Notes: a model not told the origin generated them from the sequence alone. A stretch of 64,000 nt of DNA from Bryopsis sp. KO-2023 (GCA_030272585.1 BSYQ01000016.1:1240001-1304000); one strand, 5' to 3'. Positions 1 to 12,059 are shown, numbered from the stretch's first letter. Made by a program: numbers and translations.

Positions 1-486
1 TTATAAATCTGAGCAAGAGTTTGGAAGGTGAGGCATTTTTTTCTTTCAATTTTTTTTTTAAACATAAATATATCAGTGTTTTTCCAATTAAAAATAACAA
101 TAATATCAATAGAGACAAAGAAAAAAAAAGTACAAATATCACCAGACTTTTTTCGATTCACCATTAAAATGTTTCAGCGACAGCAGCACATTTTTTTTCT
201 CCCCAAATTAAAAAAAAAAACCAAAAAAAACAAGGGTCGACAAAAAAAATAAAAATACATATATATATATATATATTTATAAAAATTATTTATTTAAAAA
301 AAAATAAATGAATAAAACTGCAAAAAACTTTTGGTCTCATTGCTGGTATGTCTTTGTGAACGTAGATCGGGCACCGGTTTTATCAAGATCGTTGAATATG
401 GCACTGAATGGTCGAAACCAGAGGCTCGGCCGGTGAGGCTCCTTTACTCTGGATCCAATCATTACGATCTGTTGCTAGATAATTAA
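1..486 (+). CDS. 3' end of an OTU-like cysteine peptidase gene (partial)
   Basis: Two exons fit: 1-27, ending at a donor AG|GTGAGG, and 366-486, after the acceptor GAACGTAG, joining in phase 2 and ending at TAA 484-486. The joined C-terminal stretch is about 49 residues and finishes with RLLYSGSNHYDLLLDN. The block LLYSGSNHYDLL resembles the C-terminal part of OTU-family deubiquitinases, where a histidine followed by an aromatic residue belongs to the catalytic set. The catalytic cysteine would lie upstream, outside the window, so the family call rests on this tail alone. The intron (28-365) is very T- and A-rich and contains a TA dinucleotide run near 258-276. The gene could be another protein with a similar NHYD tail; the splice pattern itself is well supported. 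Confidence 0.5.
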
Positions 487-1840
487 TTCAGCTGTCTTTG
501 CTCGTTTGCTTGTTTTTGGCAACAGTTCGCCCAATTTTCCAAAACTTTGCCCATCGATATTTTTGTCTGGTTTAAAAAAAAAAAAAAAGGTAAAGAAAGA
601 AAAGAAGAAAGGAAGAAAGAGTGAGAGAAAAGAGTGAAAGAAAGAAAAGAAGAAAGGAAGAAAGAGTGAGAGAAAGAAATGAGGGTATATGAGAGAGAAA
701 AAAAAAAATCACCTTTTTTATAGTATTAATGGCGCCTCTTGTGCGAAGTCGGCTGGAGGGATTTCTTTTTTCTTCTGGTCCGATTATGAAATGGTAGGGT
801 CTTTGGGTTTTTTTCTTTTTTATTTTTTGTGGCTTGTTCGTTTTTCGTGTTGCGAGGGGGAGAACGAGAGAAGGGATCCGGAATGAAGGTTTTTGTCGTG
901 TGTTTTTGTGGGGTGTTTTTTTCTTCTTTTTATTGGAAACTCTGTGGTTATTTTATTGTAATTGTCAAAAATTATTAATCGGGAGGGGGGGGGAGGTGCC
1001 AGCGGGACTCCTTGAAAGTGGAAATGATATTTTTTTTGCCAGTTTGCTGCTGCAATGGTTATTGTTTTGCTTTTTTTCAATGCTCCAATCACCCACACAA
1101 AAAAAAAAAATTGCATCAGTGGAGGATGGGTTCACCATCTCTTTCTCTTTTTTTTTTACATACTGCAAAAGTCTGTTTCATTTTTTCCTTTTCTTTTTCA
1201 ATTGCCCTTTCTTTTTCCTTTCTTTGTTTTACCATTTCCCTCCTTGTTTTCGTTTTTCAGATATTTTTTTTCTTTCTTTCCCGCTATTTTTCTCTCTGCT
1301 AGACTCCCATGCCATTCTTTCTTTATATTACCATTTCCTTTTTTTTCACTTCCTGTGTTTTCTTTAATTGCTTGTCGTCTCCTCAACAGGAAGATATTGA
1401 AAAAAAATATAGAACTATTACCCACAATATTCTCCTCTGCATAGTACAAATACTTGAATCTACTCTGAAGAAAAAAAATTCTTCAAATTCAAATTCGCTT
1501 TCCCTGTGCATTTGTATTTACTATGGGAAAACCAAAAAACTTCATTGGCTGATCTGAAATCTCACTGCGTTCCTAGAAAAAAAAATTAGAAAACATGCCT
1601 TGGTGTTCGAAACTGATATCTCCACCAACGTTCAAAAAGGAACATATTTTTGCATGTAATCTCTTGTGTTCGTTTCGTTGAATATGATGTGCTATTTTAA
1701 GCTTTCGTTTCTATGATTTTTCTGCCATTTCTTTTATTGCTTCTATATACAGTCGCCACGTGTGTGCCACTCCTGAAAACTGTGGCCATCTATAATAGGC
1801 AAAATTCCTTTGTCCCCAAAAAAATCGCTTGAAAACTTCC
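487..1840. other. gene-free, low-complexity A/T-rich stretch
   Basis: Long T-runs and A-runs dominate on both strands and the short open frames here are low-complexity artefacts. A purine-rich segment (592-676) is an imperfect tandem duplication of a unit of about 45 bp made of GAAA and GGAAGAAAGAGTGAGAG. No exon with a credible splice context was found. Confidence 0.6.
592..676 (+). repeat. polypurine tandem duplication
   Basis: Two nearly identical purine-only units, each ending AAGAAAGAGTGAGAGAAA, lie back to back. The strand is almost pure A/G over more than 80 bases, so it is a simple-sequence expansion rather than coding DNA. Confidence 0.7.
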
Positions 1841-2786
1841 TCAACGCATGAAACGGCACGACATCGATTTTTCGAATCCTAAATTCACCAAAGAAGAGTG
1901 CGTTAGTTAAAATTCAGTTGGTTTTCTTTTTCACAATGTTCTACGTAGGTCGATTTTATTTCATTAAGTTGCAAATTTCTCTTCTTTTCATAGAAATGGG
2001 AGCTCTTCTCCTCCCTCCCCCCCCCCCCAAAAAAAAAAGAAAACATAAAGAGATCTTTTTCGAAAAAAAGAAAAAAGCTTTAGCACCCAATTTCGTTCTG
2101 GCCAATCATTCACAAATTTCACCTTCGTGAGGAGGTCTCACAAAGTTGATTGCGTTGCGTTGTCGCGTCTGGGAAAAAAACAACGACAAAAGCGATGCAT
2201 ATCAGCGAACTCATCTCAACTCCTGGTCGGACCGGAGGAATTCTGCTTCTGATTCGTCGATATGCATGCATCAGCCTACCCAGCGGGGCAGAAACAGCAA
2301 ACAACAGCTCACCTCGCTTTGTGCGATCGAAGCGTAGAACAGCCTCCTCACGTCCGGATCCGTTACGTCTTGAAATGGCGTCCTCGTTGGGGAAGAATTT
2401 CGAGACGCCGAGCCGATGCTCCCTGCGGTATCCGGATCTCTTTGCGCAAGCGCGCTGATGTTTTCAGAATTTTCGATGCAATCTTCGGCGAACTGGCTGA
2501 GGCGGCGCGCTGTCAAGCCAGCGATCGATCCACATTCGTGCGCCGCAGGAATGATGCTGGACATGTTGGAAAAAAGCTGGTTCGCTGAACGCTGATCTTT
2601 GCGTGGGGGAAACGTGTAAAGAAAAACGCTTCTCACCATCGATGGAATGCCTGGCATGGGGGTCTCTTTTAAAACCGAAGAACTCTGCCATGGTTTCTGT
2701 TCAAGTTTCTGGACTCGAGTCTGGGGGTGTGGTTCGAAACTGTATGTCGATCCACAGTTTCTGACGTTGGAGTCTTTGTCTGACAT
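1841..2786 (-). CDS. unrecognised three-exon gene, 185 aa
   Basis: Three exons on the minus strand join in consistent phase: 2786-2313 (donor GAG|GTGAGC), 2168-2123 (acceptor TTTTTTTCCCAG, donor GAAG|GTGAAA) and 1878-1841 (acceptor GAATTTAG, stop TGA). The total is 558 nt. The first ATG (2786) begins MSDKDS; the N-terminal half is Ser/Pro-rich and looks disordered, and the C-terminal half is more ordered, with charged helical segments around AARRLSQFAEDC-like sequence and a terminal NFVRPPHEGFEK stretch. I do not recognise the family and see no catalytic motif, signal peptide or membrane helix. A further internal intron (GTGAGA...CAAAG near 2635-2590) is possible. The phase agreement across two introns is the main support. 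Confidence 0.45.
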
Positions 2787-3667
2787 GGACGCAAACCCAT
2801 CTTTGTTGGGCCTGCGGAATACCTGTCAATTCTTGACGGAAGCGATTTCAATCGCAGAGTAGCCCCCTCTCCTCCCCCCCTTCCCCCCTTGTTCATTTTA
2901 TCTTTATTTTTATTTTTTAGCTTGCAAACAAAATATGTGAACGGAATACTCTGGCTGCTGGTCAGTGAGAAGGACCGAAAGTAAACCATTCGACGGAGCC
3001 TTGACCATCCATAGGATTGCTGCTTTTTATGAAGGGCAGAAAACTTCTGAACCTTCTGATGCATGAGAAAAACACTTTCATCTTGTGTTCCGAATGCGCT
3101 CTACAAAAAAATAAAATAATATTGGGACAGACAGTGATTGAAATTATGTAAACACCAGAGGAAGATTCTTTTCGATCAACGCCGAGGTGGCCCAGGTGGA
3201 TGGAAAAGTTTTTCCAAGGAATAAGGGGAAATAAACAACAACGAAACTTAAATTAAAGAAAAAAAATAATGATGCTCAACGACAGAGGGAGAAGGAAGAC
3301 CTTTCCCTGATGTCTCCGTTTCAGCAATCCCATCACATGCTCTCTTCAAGCAACCCCTCCAAGAAAGAAAGAAATTCTCAACGAGATGAAAAGCAAAAGG
3401 TAATTTCTGCCATTTCTTCTCGACACCACTGCAGATTTCGCAACTGGCCATCGCACCGATCCCTTCAAAAACGTAGAGAGTATTTTAATTCGACAATACA
3501 GACCAGACAGCAGCAAAAACATAATCAACGTAAGCATTGGAAAAACCAGAATCAACGAAAGCATCAGAAAAACCAGAATCACCATGAAAAAGCATTGGGA
3601 ACAAAAAAATCACCTTGCAAGGATCCCTTCCATAGCTGATTGGGAAATCCTCATGGGCGAAAAGCGG
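2787..3667. other. intergenic stretch without a supported gene
   Basis: Open frames on both strands (for example 3310-3639 and 3346-3585) mirror one another and lack splice or domain support. The segment 2865-2920 is C- then T-rich. It separates two minus-strand genes and probably holds the 3' flank of the transporter and the promoter of the 1841-2786 gene. Confidence 0.5.
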
Positions 3668-5133
3668 CTACCTGACCACAGGAGTGATGGTAAAAGCCAC
3701 GATCGCAGATGCCCCCACGATGCATGCCAAGCCGAGCAACTTCAGAGGATCAAAAACTTCACCAAAAATGAACACATCGGCCAGCAAAGTGAATCCCAAC
3801 TCTATACCCGTCAGCACCGACAGCAGCGTGGCGGACGTCAGCTGGCCACCCCTGTTTATCATAAACCAAGCTGCCACCCCCGCTATGACTGCCAGAGCAG
3901 TGATGACCCAATCCTGGGGGCTTGCCTGGAAGACAGGCTTGTCTGGAAACCCCATCCACAGCATCGCGAAAGAAAACACGGAAATCACGACATTCTGCCA
4001 GAGGAGCAGCACATCGGCATCCTCTCGCTTGTCCAGTCGTTTAATGACCAGGAAAACCAAGGCGATCATGACAGACCCCACCACAGCTAGCTGCATGCCT
4101 TGGATTCGGTCAGAACTCCAATCTGTGGAGCCCTTCCCGAAAATCATCGGCGGCTTGGTGACAACCAGCACCCCCACCAAGGAAAGAAGCAGTCCGACTG
4201 GGGTGCATTGTGTCCATTTTTCCAGACGAGCGATCAGCCCAATCGGAGCTGTGAATATCGTGTTGGCGAAAACGATGGCCATCGCATCTGCAATGGGCAT
4301 GCGAGTGATGGCATACCAAGTAGTCGTTATGTGACAGAAAATCGCACACCCCAGCATCAGCAACAGATGCATGTTTTCTTTTCGGCCGAAGTTTGCTGGG
4401 GAGCCTCTGCTTTGACACTTGATTTTTGTTGGCATCATGAAGCAAATCAGCAGTGCTCTGATAAACAGGATCTGCAATTGAGGGACCTTGCCGTCCAACA
4501 ATTTGATCGCCACCACGACTCCTGAGAAGAACATGGTGGCCAGTATGATGAGCAGCGGGCCATTGTTCCAGACCCTAACTCAAGCAGAAAAATACGATTT
4601 TACAGAAAACAAACGATTCTATAGAAGAAAAAATACAGAAGAACAAAAACGATGTTACAGAAAAATAAAACGATTTTACAGAACCCCTTTGTTTTTTTCT
4701 GTTAAATCGTTGTTTTTTTGCAGGCACATCTTTAGATAAATTATCCCTGTGAATTTCACAATGTTTGGGCATCTTTTGCAAGATAAAAGAAGAAAAAACG
4801 AACAGAATTAAAAAAAACAAAAAAAAACAAAAGGCATTCAAGACATCCACCCCCTCCATTCACTCATCAATTTTTCTATCCAAGCCAATCTCGCCAAGAA
4901 AGCGTTGACTTGCATCGACCTCAGTTTTCCAACATAAACTTGTAAAAAGATCCAACACGAACGGTTGCAACTAAAAAACATCTGACGAGGATTAAAAAAC
5001 TTGACGGAAAAATATTGCAGGTGGGAAGTCGGTTTGGGTTGAGATTCGCTCACCGCTTCCATTGTCGTACAACGAAGGGCTGTCGAGTTTCGACGCGGTC
5101 GATGAGAGGCAGCGCGCTCGTGTCGTCGTCCAT
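3668..5133 (-). CDS. DMT-superfamily transporter (EamA/SLC35-like), 328 aa
   Basis: Two exons are supported: 5133-5054 (starting MDDDTSALPLIDRVETRQ, donor GCG|GTGAGC) and 4574-3668 (acceptor CTTGAGTTAG, stop TAG). They join in phase 2 and give 987 nt. The product has a short hydrophilic N-terminus and then about ten hydrophobic segments arranged as two EamA-type halves, with the usual drug/metabolite-transporter length. Family signs include an early GPLLIILATMFFSGVVV helix with a lysine soon after it, a conserved PIADAMAI.FANTIF block in the first half and an LLSVLTGIELGFTLLAD block in the second. Such proteins export or exchange small metabolites or nucleotide sugars across plasma, Golgi or plastid membranes; the substrate cannot be read from sequence. 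The 479-bp intron contains a run of AAACGATT-type repeats (4590-4710). The promoter must lie in 5134-5358. Confidence 0.85.
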
Positions 5134-5725
5134 CCCGTTGGTGAACCCGAGCCGCAAAAAATCTATAAATTGCAGTCGTTTGATTGGCGGCGCACCTCAG
5201 TAGCAGCCAAGATGACCAACTGATTGTCTGAGTTGTGGGAAAACCACGTGAAAAACCAAGGAGTGTGTGCCGCAGGCCAAATGTGTGCATCAAATAAGTA
5301 AAAAAAAATACGGTCCCTGTTGTGTTGACTGCCCCTGAGGGAGGGTCGATCTAATCAGTGTGGAAAGGAGTTATTCAGTTGGGTAGTTGCTGTGCAATTC
5401 GTTCAGTTGGGACTCCAGGTTGTGGTATTTGAAGGGACTTTGGTTGGAACAGGGGTCGTACTTTCTACAGTGTAATTCTACATTTGTTACTTCGGCTAAA
5501 ATTTTTATGAAAAATCGGTTTTTTTAAATGCATGACAACATAACAACTTTACCAATCCAATTGTAAGAAGATCCTGAAGTCGAAACAGGGCACTTGTAGG
5601 AGTCGACTCATCAACATATCCGAGAAAATAGCTTAGTAGGAAATAAAAAATTAAAGTAGCATCTGATGCAAACTTTCATCACCCTACAAAAGACCAGGAC
5701 ACTGTTGTTCGACCTGCTGCTGTTG
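5134..5725. other. intergenic region between two minus-strand genes
   Basis: No coding exon was found. It includes one copy of a dispersed repeat (5359-5481) and the 5' flank of the DMT transporter. Confidence 0.55.
5359..5481 (-). repeat. dispersed short repeat, copy 1
   Basis: Read on the minus strand, this segment matches 20252-20382 and 24772-24892. Shared blocks include AAGTACGACCCYTGTTCCA, CACAACCTGGAGTCC and ACTCCTTTCCA. The three copies are all intergenic and diverged by eye at perhaps one site in eight. There is no ORF and no clear terminal inverted repeat, so a MITE relic or a SINE-like element is possible. Confidence 0.65.
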
Positions 5726-8700
5726 CTACTCCATTAGCTCCTCGATCGAAACCCAGCCGACAAATTGAGAGTTCAGGTCTGAGGGGATTTCCGCAAAAGT
5801 TGGATTGGGCGGTGGTCCCGTCAAGGCCAGCACGTTGCTACCTTCCTCCTTGAAACTCACACTGCCTGTTGAACACCACCACTCCACACTCTGAAGTATT
5901 GGGAAAGTAGCGAAAAAAAAACAGACTCTCCCCCCCCCTCCCTTCCCTCGTCCCAAAGGTACGAGAAACTAAAAAAAGAATCTGAATGAAACTGGGTAGG
6001 TGAAAAGAATTAAAAAAAAAAAAAATCCAGAAAGAAGAGGGAGGAGGGGAAAGACAGAAAGAATCGTATCGATATTCTTTTTTTCGTTCTTTGCTTATCT
6101 CTTCTCGATCATTTCCCAAAGTATTGCAAAAACTCACAACTGTGGGCCGCCCGACCACACCCAAAGTATCTCATTTTAACAATAAAATAAAATAAAAATA
6201 AAACGCTACATCGACCAAAACCACGATATTTTTTTCATGGCACACCCTTGCCAGCCAAGATGCATAATATCTCCAATTCCACCGGATTTGATTACGTGCA
6301 ACAAAACCCCACTTCGTTGATCTCCACCTTTTATTAATTTTTTACCTCCTAACACTGACACGGCAAGTGGGCCTCCCCCCAAAAAAAAATAAAAGAAAAA
6401 AGTAGTAACAAATATTTTCTTAAAAAATAGTAATAAATGTGGAATAGGACCAACTATTACTCTTTTTTCTCACCTTCAAAAACATCGAGCAGAACGTTGC
6501 ACAGTTCTTCATCAAACTTGTCCATGTTGGCCAAAATACGGCCCCTTGGCATCATTCGATTTTTGAAGGTTTCCCAGGTAGATTTCTAGCCAAAGAAAAC
6601 ACATTCATTGCTTGAATGAAGGAATCAGCATTCATTTCTCATCGAAATTTATTTCAATCCAAACTTCCCCAAATAAAATAGAAAAAAAGCAAGTAAAGAA
6701 CCGACCAGCTCACACTTTTTGCTGTTTTTCTTTTTTCCTCCTAAAAATCCAAGCCGGCAGCCTGACATTGGCAATAATATCGCCCAGTGCATCTTTTTCT
6801 CAACAGGATACAAAAAAATTGAACATTGCATTAAAAGGGAAAAAAACAAGGGAGTAGGGCGGTAATTGCGAGAGGGAGTCACCTGCGTCAATTGGTCCAT
6901 AAGTCCACCAGCATCAAACAAATCGATGACTAATCCAGCAAATCCGTCCCTCACTGTGGCGTTATTGCTCAAACAGTCTCCTATGCGAACAGTCTAACGG
7001 AGCTTATCCAAACACCACTCAGAAAATGAATCCTCTTCTACATGAAATTCAAATGTCATCCAAAGGGAACCCAGCCTATCACATGAATAAGTTGCTGAAA
7101 TACAGTGAACCACACAGTCTCTCCAAGCTTTCCCAAAAACACTGTTCGCCAAGTCCCCATGCGATCAAGAAATCGAGAATCAGTGCCTATTTACTTTGCA
7201 TATTTTGCTAATTCCAGCAGCAGCGGTCCACTAGCCCCCATCCCCCATGACAAAAACACAAACAAAGAGAAATCATATTTTCCACCACTCACCAAATTCC
7301 CATGTTTTTGAAGAAACCCAAGACCCATCCATTTGTCCGCCAACTCGACAACAGTTGGGTCGACCTCCCAAGCCATGATTTTTTGCTGGGGGTAGTACAC
7401 CTCACAAATCCTAGCAAGTGACCCCCCACCCTGTGCAACCAGCAACCTCTTTCAAGGGTTCAAAACGAACGTACAATCCCCTATTGAAGTTTTAAACACC
7501 GTGGGCAAATTGTCAGACTCAAGAACACCCAGCAAAGGTCCCCCACCAGGCCATATATGCCCATCACTCCGTCGGGTATGATGCTGGGCAGTATAGCCAA
7601 GGTGTCCCTGCAAGGAAAACCACCAAAACCCCAGCTCAAAATTCGCTGCAACGATTTCAATCCATTTAAACTGTAAATAGAAAGAAAACGGTAGAAGTCC
7701 TGGTCGAATGTTGATTGCTCACCAGCATTCTCCGGTCAAAACCCGTTCTGGGTGGTATACACTCTGGGGAACTGCAACAGCCCCAGAAAAATTCAGTGGT
7801 GTAATTCAATGACACCAAAAACAATCTATATATTAAAAAATATTAATTTTTTTTCTTTAATGGTGTTGAGATTCACATGCCTACGATATCAAATCGACGA
7901 TAGATTCAAGATTCCATCATATGAAATTGAAAAATCGGCATCATGATGTTTCGATATATTTTTTTTATGAGCTTCAACAACATGTTTCATATTCATATTT
8001 TTCAAAACAGCATGTGCCTAACAAACACATGAAACTTCCGCCCGCCCATGGCTGTTTGAGTGTGAGTGTGTGTTGCCTGCAGATCATCAGGGCCTTGAGT
8101 TTCTATCAAAATACAGGGGTTTTGTTCTTGTGAAAGCGAAAAAAGTTCATAAAAAGGGAAAATGAAGCAAAGGCGGAAAAAGCTTTTCGCTGATTGTAAT
8201 GGCTCACTCAATTCCCCCTCGATGCCTCCAATCAGCATTGCACGAACTCCCAAGTAGTGCTCCGGAACGCCCACCACTGGGCCTTCATTCGGATTAGGAA
8301 TGTTGGGAAGCTGTTCATCAATGGAAGGCCAAAAAAAACTTTGTCAATCAGCTACAATCTCAAAGAAATCGATGCAGAAGTTGGTTCAAATTCTTTCCAA
8401 AATTCAAACCAGGCTTGTTTTTACCTTAGTAAGACATGAGGCACTTTAGTCACCACAGTCCTCCCGCCACTCGATAACCCCGAACAAAAATAGATGTGTG
8501 GGCTGGATCTTAACGTCGAACCCACTTGAACGACCTCCACGGCTTGGTTGAAATCGGAGACGCGCTTTTCCAAGCTCAAAAATTGATCTGTCGGGGTGAA
8601 GTGCGGCAGAGAGTCCGCCGATCGAAAGCTGCAATCTTCTGCAGCTGCGCTCACATCCCGCCCCAGGCGGCATCCACCGCGCGAACAACGCGACGCGTTT

Positions 8701-8765
8701 CCAGATTTAAGGTGGGCGCCGCCACCCGATGTAGAAACACAGCGACCAACGACGGAGGCGTTCAT
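5726..8765 (-). CDS. spermidine-synthase-like SAM-dependent methyltransferase, plastid-type, 336 aa
   Basis: Nine exons join in phase: 8765-8526, 8310-8208, 7771-7723, 7607-7547, 7430-7293, 6993-6883, 6585-6474, 6169-6138 and 5890-5726 (1011 nt, stop TAG). The spliced protein has an N-terminal stretch rich in Ser, Gly, Arg and Cys that could be a transit peptide, then the family landmarks: SVYHPERVLTGECWDTLA (about residues 118-135), a SAM-binding loop GIYGLGGGSLAR created exactly by the exon 4/5 splice (about 147-158), the acidic strand end WEVDPTVVELA (about 172-182), RIGDCL (about 200), VIDLFDAGG (about 217) and a C-terminal NVLALTGPPP (about 300). This order matches the spermidine-synthase-like proteins of plants and algae, which carry the aminopropyltransferase/methyltransferase fold but lack a proven polyamine activity. 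The 5'-most join (8526 to 8310) is the least certain because no homology anchors it. Confidence 0.8.
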
Positions 8766-8960
8766 CCCGTCGACACGACAGAAACCAGCGCCCGCCCAAG
8801 CAAGAAGCTTGGCAAAATACCATCACTTCTGTGGTGACGCGAACAAAAACGCCAAGGTGGGCGTTATCGAGCGTTATGAAAAGTCGCAGATCCTTCATAA
8901 TCGGAGCAGCTTCGCGGTGGCTGTGCGCAAATCGGGTCAACCCTCTGAAATTCGAGGAGA
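8766..8960. promoter_or_regulatory. short divergent intergenic region (likely bidirectional promoter)
   Basis: Only 195 bp separate the start codons of the methyltransferase (minus) and the SNF5-like gene (plus). It is GC-rich relative to its surroundings. I see no unambiguous TATA box; the promoter role is inferred only from position. Confidence 0.4.
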
Positions 8961-11105
8961 ATGCCTGCGGGCCGGTTGAAAAGAAACTTGGAAGAGGTGT
9001 ACCGGTTATCCGGCGCTCGAGCCGACAAAAAGGACGCCAAAGACCCTGACGGCTTGGTTCCCGTTTTCATCGGTTTCATTCGAGGCGATGGAACGGAGGT
9101 TCGCGAGGTGGGACTGCTGGAGCAAAACAAACAAACGAACATGATTAAAATAAAAGTAGAAAAAAAGAAAGAAAGAAAGAAAGAAAGAAAGAACATGCCG
9201 ACGGGCAGACACATGCGAACCCGAATCTTGATCCATGCTAGATGAGTGTCCACATAAAAAATAAAATTAAAAAATAATAATTAGATTAAATTCATGCCCT
9301 GCCAATTTTCTTACAGATGTGGTGCATCCATGTCTCACTGGCCAGTGTTGCAATTCTGAAGGCATCTTCTTGTCGAGAAAAGAAAGACTGAAAAGAATGA
9401 ACTTCTGGTGTTGTTAGGAGCTCCTGTGGCGAAACGGCGGTGAGGAGTCCATCAAAGTTTGGAAAAAAAATGATTTTTTTTAATTCGGCCATGCTTGAAG
9501 AAGGAGGAAAATGAGTGAAGATTCATTATCTTTTCTGTGCGAAGAAAACGAGATGACCCACACACAAGCAGCCACGAGGTTTTGCTCCGAACTCAACTTG
9601 GTTCAACACTATGAAAGGTGGGGATGCTAGAATCTGTGGTTATCCTGCCAAAAAAAAGTAATGATAATAATAATAAAATATTCCTGCGGAAATCCATGTT
9701 TTTGTTTTTGGAAGTGGATGTGGTTTTTATTTTTTATTTTTATTTTTCTTGTACATTTTCCCTTTTCGTTTTGGATGGGAATCGCTCCTTACCTCGTTGA
9801 AAAACAAAAGATAGTTCAGAATAACACCAAGGGATGTTTCATTTCATTTCGCTTTTTGTTTTGTTTTGGAAATACGATGGTGGATCAGATTTATTTTTGT
9901 TTCTACTACCCCCCAGATTGGTGGCTGAGCAAATTGCCACACAAGTGCTATCCCAGCAGGACTTGGTGGGAGAAAAGCTTGTTCGACTCGACGTAGGTCA
10001 AATATCTGCAAGTAATTTCTTACCCACAACCTTGCTTTTCCCCTCCCAGCCCCCCCCCCCCAAAAAAACAAAAAACCCCAAAAAACTCTGTCCTCTGTTT
10101 TCCATGTGTAAGTGTTTTATTTTGTTGAGAACTCTTGCTGTTTTGCCTTCGACATCTTGTCAGTATGGTTTTCTGCAGTAGCTTTTTCTCATTTGTTGTG
10201 TTTTTTTTGAGGTAGGTCTATGTCCGGAATGGGGAGTGGGTGTTTCGAGAAAGCATGGAGTGGGATATGAACAACCCGTACAATTTACCTCACCAATATG
10301 CAAGTCAAGCTTGCGAAGAATTGGGGCTAGACATCAATTGGTTCTCATTGATCGACAAGGAGGTGCTAAACATGATCAAGTATTCTCGAGAGGTGGGCAA
10401 GTCTGTTTCAAAACAAAAAAAACTGAAAAACACCACAGAAAGTGTAAAGCAATTCAAAAAAGGGATGCTATAGTGTCAAATTTTTGATGTTTGGATAGGT
10501 CCATACAAATTAAGATATGGGAAAATGAATAGAGGAGTTTCTTTGAAAAATTGTTGTTGGCATTTTCCCAACCGAATACCATGTGAGGAAGAGATTTATT
10601 GAAACGTGGTGTGCATTTTCACAACACGTGTACCAAGCTGGTCCTTTTTTTCTTTTCAAACCCCAGTTTTTCTTCCATTAACAGATTCACAAATGCTCCC
10701 TTCAGTTTGAATTTTGTCCTGAGGGTTGTAGGGGATTAGCGCATCTTTTGTTTGGCTTTTCGAATGGTGGGGAAAAAACAAATGGAAAAAATATTGCCTT
10801 TTCTGTATAATACACAGGAAATCTTGCTGTGCATGGAGCAACTGAGTTGTGGCGAACGGATTCCATCTTTGAAGAGAATTCGGCGGAGCGAACCGGAGCT
10901 GGATGCTTATCGAGGCCCCAGACTGGAGAGGTATGATCCCATGACAGACCCGACCAGCCGTCGGGAGGAAATAAGAAAACAGGTGGCAAAACGCTATGAG
11001 GAGCAGAGCGCCAAAGCATCCAGCATTAAGAAGGAGGAGCCGGTCAAAGAGGAAGAAAATCTGGGGGTAAAAATGGTGGTCAAGAAGGAGGAAATCCAGT
11101 GTTGA
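8961..11105 (+). CDS. SNF5: SNF5/SMARCB1-type SWI/SNF subunit, 268 aa
   Basis: Six exons chain in phase: 8961-9107, a 22-nt micro-exon 9418-9439, 9521-9617, 9917-9992, 10216-10392 and 10818-11105 (807 nt). The product contains two SNF5 repeats. The first runs from LVPVFIGFIRGDG (about residue 32) through FCSELNLVQHYE (about 78-89) to VAEQIATQVLSQQ (about 91-103). The second runs from VRLDVYVRNGEWVFRESMEW (about 111-130) through QACEELGLDINWFSLID (about 145-161). Each shows the family pattern of a beta strand, an acidic/aromatic F.W motif, a helix ending in LC.ELGL and a terminal helix. SNF5 proteins are core subunits of SWI/SNF-type nucleosome remodellers. The C-terminal tail is Lys/Glu-rich. 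There are no N-terminal extensions, so it is shorter than human SMARCB1. A GAAA microsatellite (9159-9193) lies in intron 1. The micro-exon join is inferred from phase and alignment only. Confidence 0.72.
9159..9193 (+). repeat. (GAAA)n microsatellite
   Basis: About eight consecutive GAAA units in the first intron of the SNF5-like gene. Confidence 0.85.
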
Positions 11106-12012
11106 AAACTTGCTCAGCAGCTGCCGAAAGACAAAACAAGCAAAAACGAGAGGGGTTCGGAGGAGGATTTGTTACAGAAAGGATGGGGTTTGATTTTCTG
11201 GGTGACTAGTGTTTTTTCCTTTTGGATGAGGGGCATGCGATGCTTTAAACATATTATTGCCGTCTAAAAGCAAGGACGGTCGATTTTTGCTTTTTTTTCT
11301 CGTTTTTTTCTCTTCAAGGCATTTGCACATGCGTATTACATTTTTTTACGTTTTCGGTACATTTTCCATTGCTTTGTGAAAGACAGATGGCCTGTACATG
11401 AGTAAGGAGCACAATCTGTGTCATTGCACTTCTATCATTCATCCCCCCCCCCCCCTGCTCGGTCCAAGCCAACCGTCAATCAATCAATCAATCCACAGCG
11501 AAAGAGAGCAATCACCCTTCATGGTGCTGGAATAGATATAAAGAAGACCCCTGCCCCCCCTAGAAACAATGTTTTGACCACTGTGCCTGTGCACACACAG
11601 CATTCTGATTCTGCAATTTCTGTTGCAATGCCCTCATTCGTTTCTCGAAGCATGTTTTCTTTATGGGTAATCTGGTGCAAGGGCATATGAAGTGAGGGGA
11701 ACAGAGAGTTTTTTGGGAGCCGGGCGGCTTCTGTGTGTGTGGTCATTGTTTGTTTGTTTGTTTTGGGGGGAGGAAGGAATCAGGATATCCACAAGATGAG
11801 GTGATTGTTGTGGCTCCTCAGGCAACATACAATCATTAAATCATCTTTTATGCACATTCTTGCTCGAACGGCTCAAAGAGAGGAAGAAATTCAAAAGCGC
11901 GAAAAATGCTCAGTTCCTTCAACTTAGGGTCGGCTCCATGAAAGGTCATACTTACCTGACCGGGACTTGTTCTTGGTCAGGTGGGAGAACGGTCTATTTC
12001 ATCTGATCCATT
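11106..12012. other. intergenic region next to the transposon cluster
   Basis: No supported gene. It contains a C-run followed by a (CAAT)n run (11440-11495), a TTTG run (11747-11764), and, at 11948-11958, a perfect minus-strand splice-donor-like CAG|GTAAGTAT. That donor suggests a minus-strand transcript once ran through here and through the DNA now split by the elements at 12013 and 14693; its frames are not open, so it may be untranslated. Confidence 0.45.
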
Positions 12013-12042
12013 CACTAGTAAAAAACACGCTAGAAAACACAA
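12013..12042 (+). repeat. left terminal inverted repeat of the CACTA element
   Basis: Begins CACTAGTAAAAAACACGC directly after the ATT target copy; matches the complement of 14395-14424 with a few mismatches. Confidence 0.85.
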
Positions 12043-12059
12043 TTTCAAATTTGAACACA

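Noticed and set aside
9292..9492. Minus-strand ORF of 66 codons starting MAELKK with a donor-like end
   Set aside because: It lies inside introns and a micro-exon of the well-supported plus-strand SNF5-like gene, has no family match, and sixty open codons are not improbable.
11948..11958. ATACTTACCTG, identical to the 5' end of U1 snRNA
   Set aside because: The following bases do not form the U1 stem I/loop or Sm site. The complement is simply a perfect splice donor CAG|GTAAGTAT on the minus strand.
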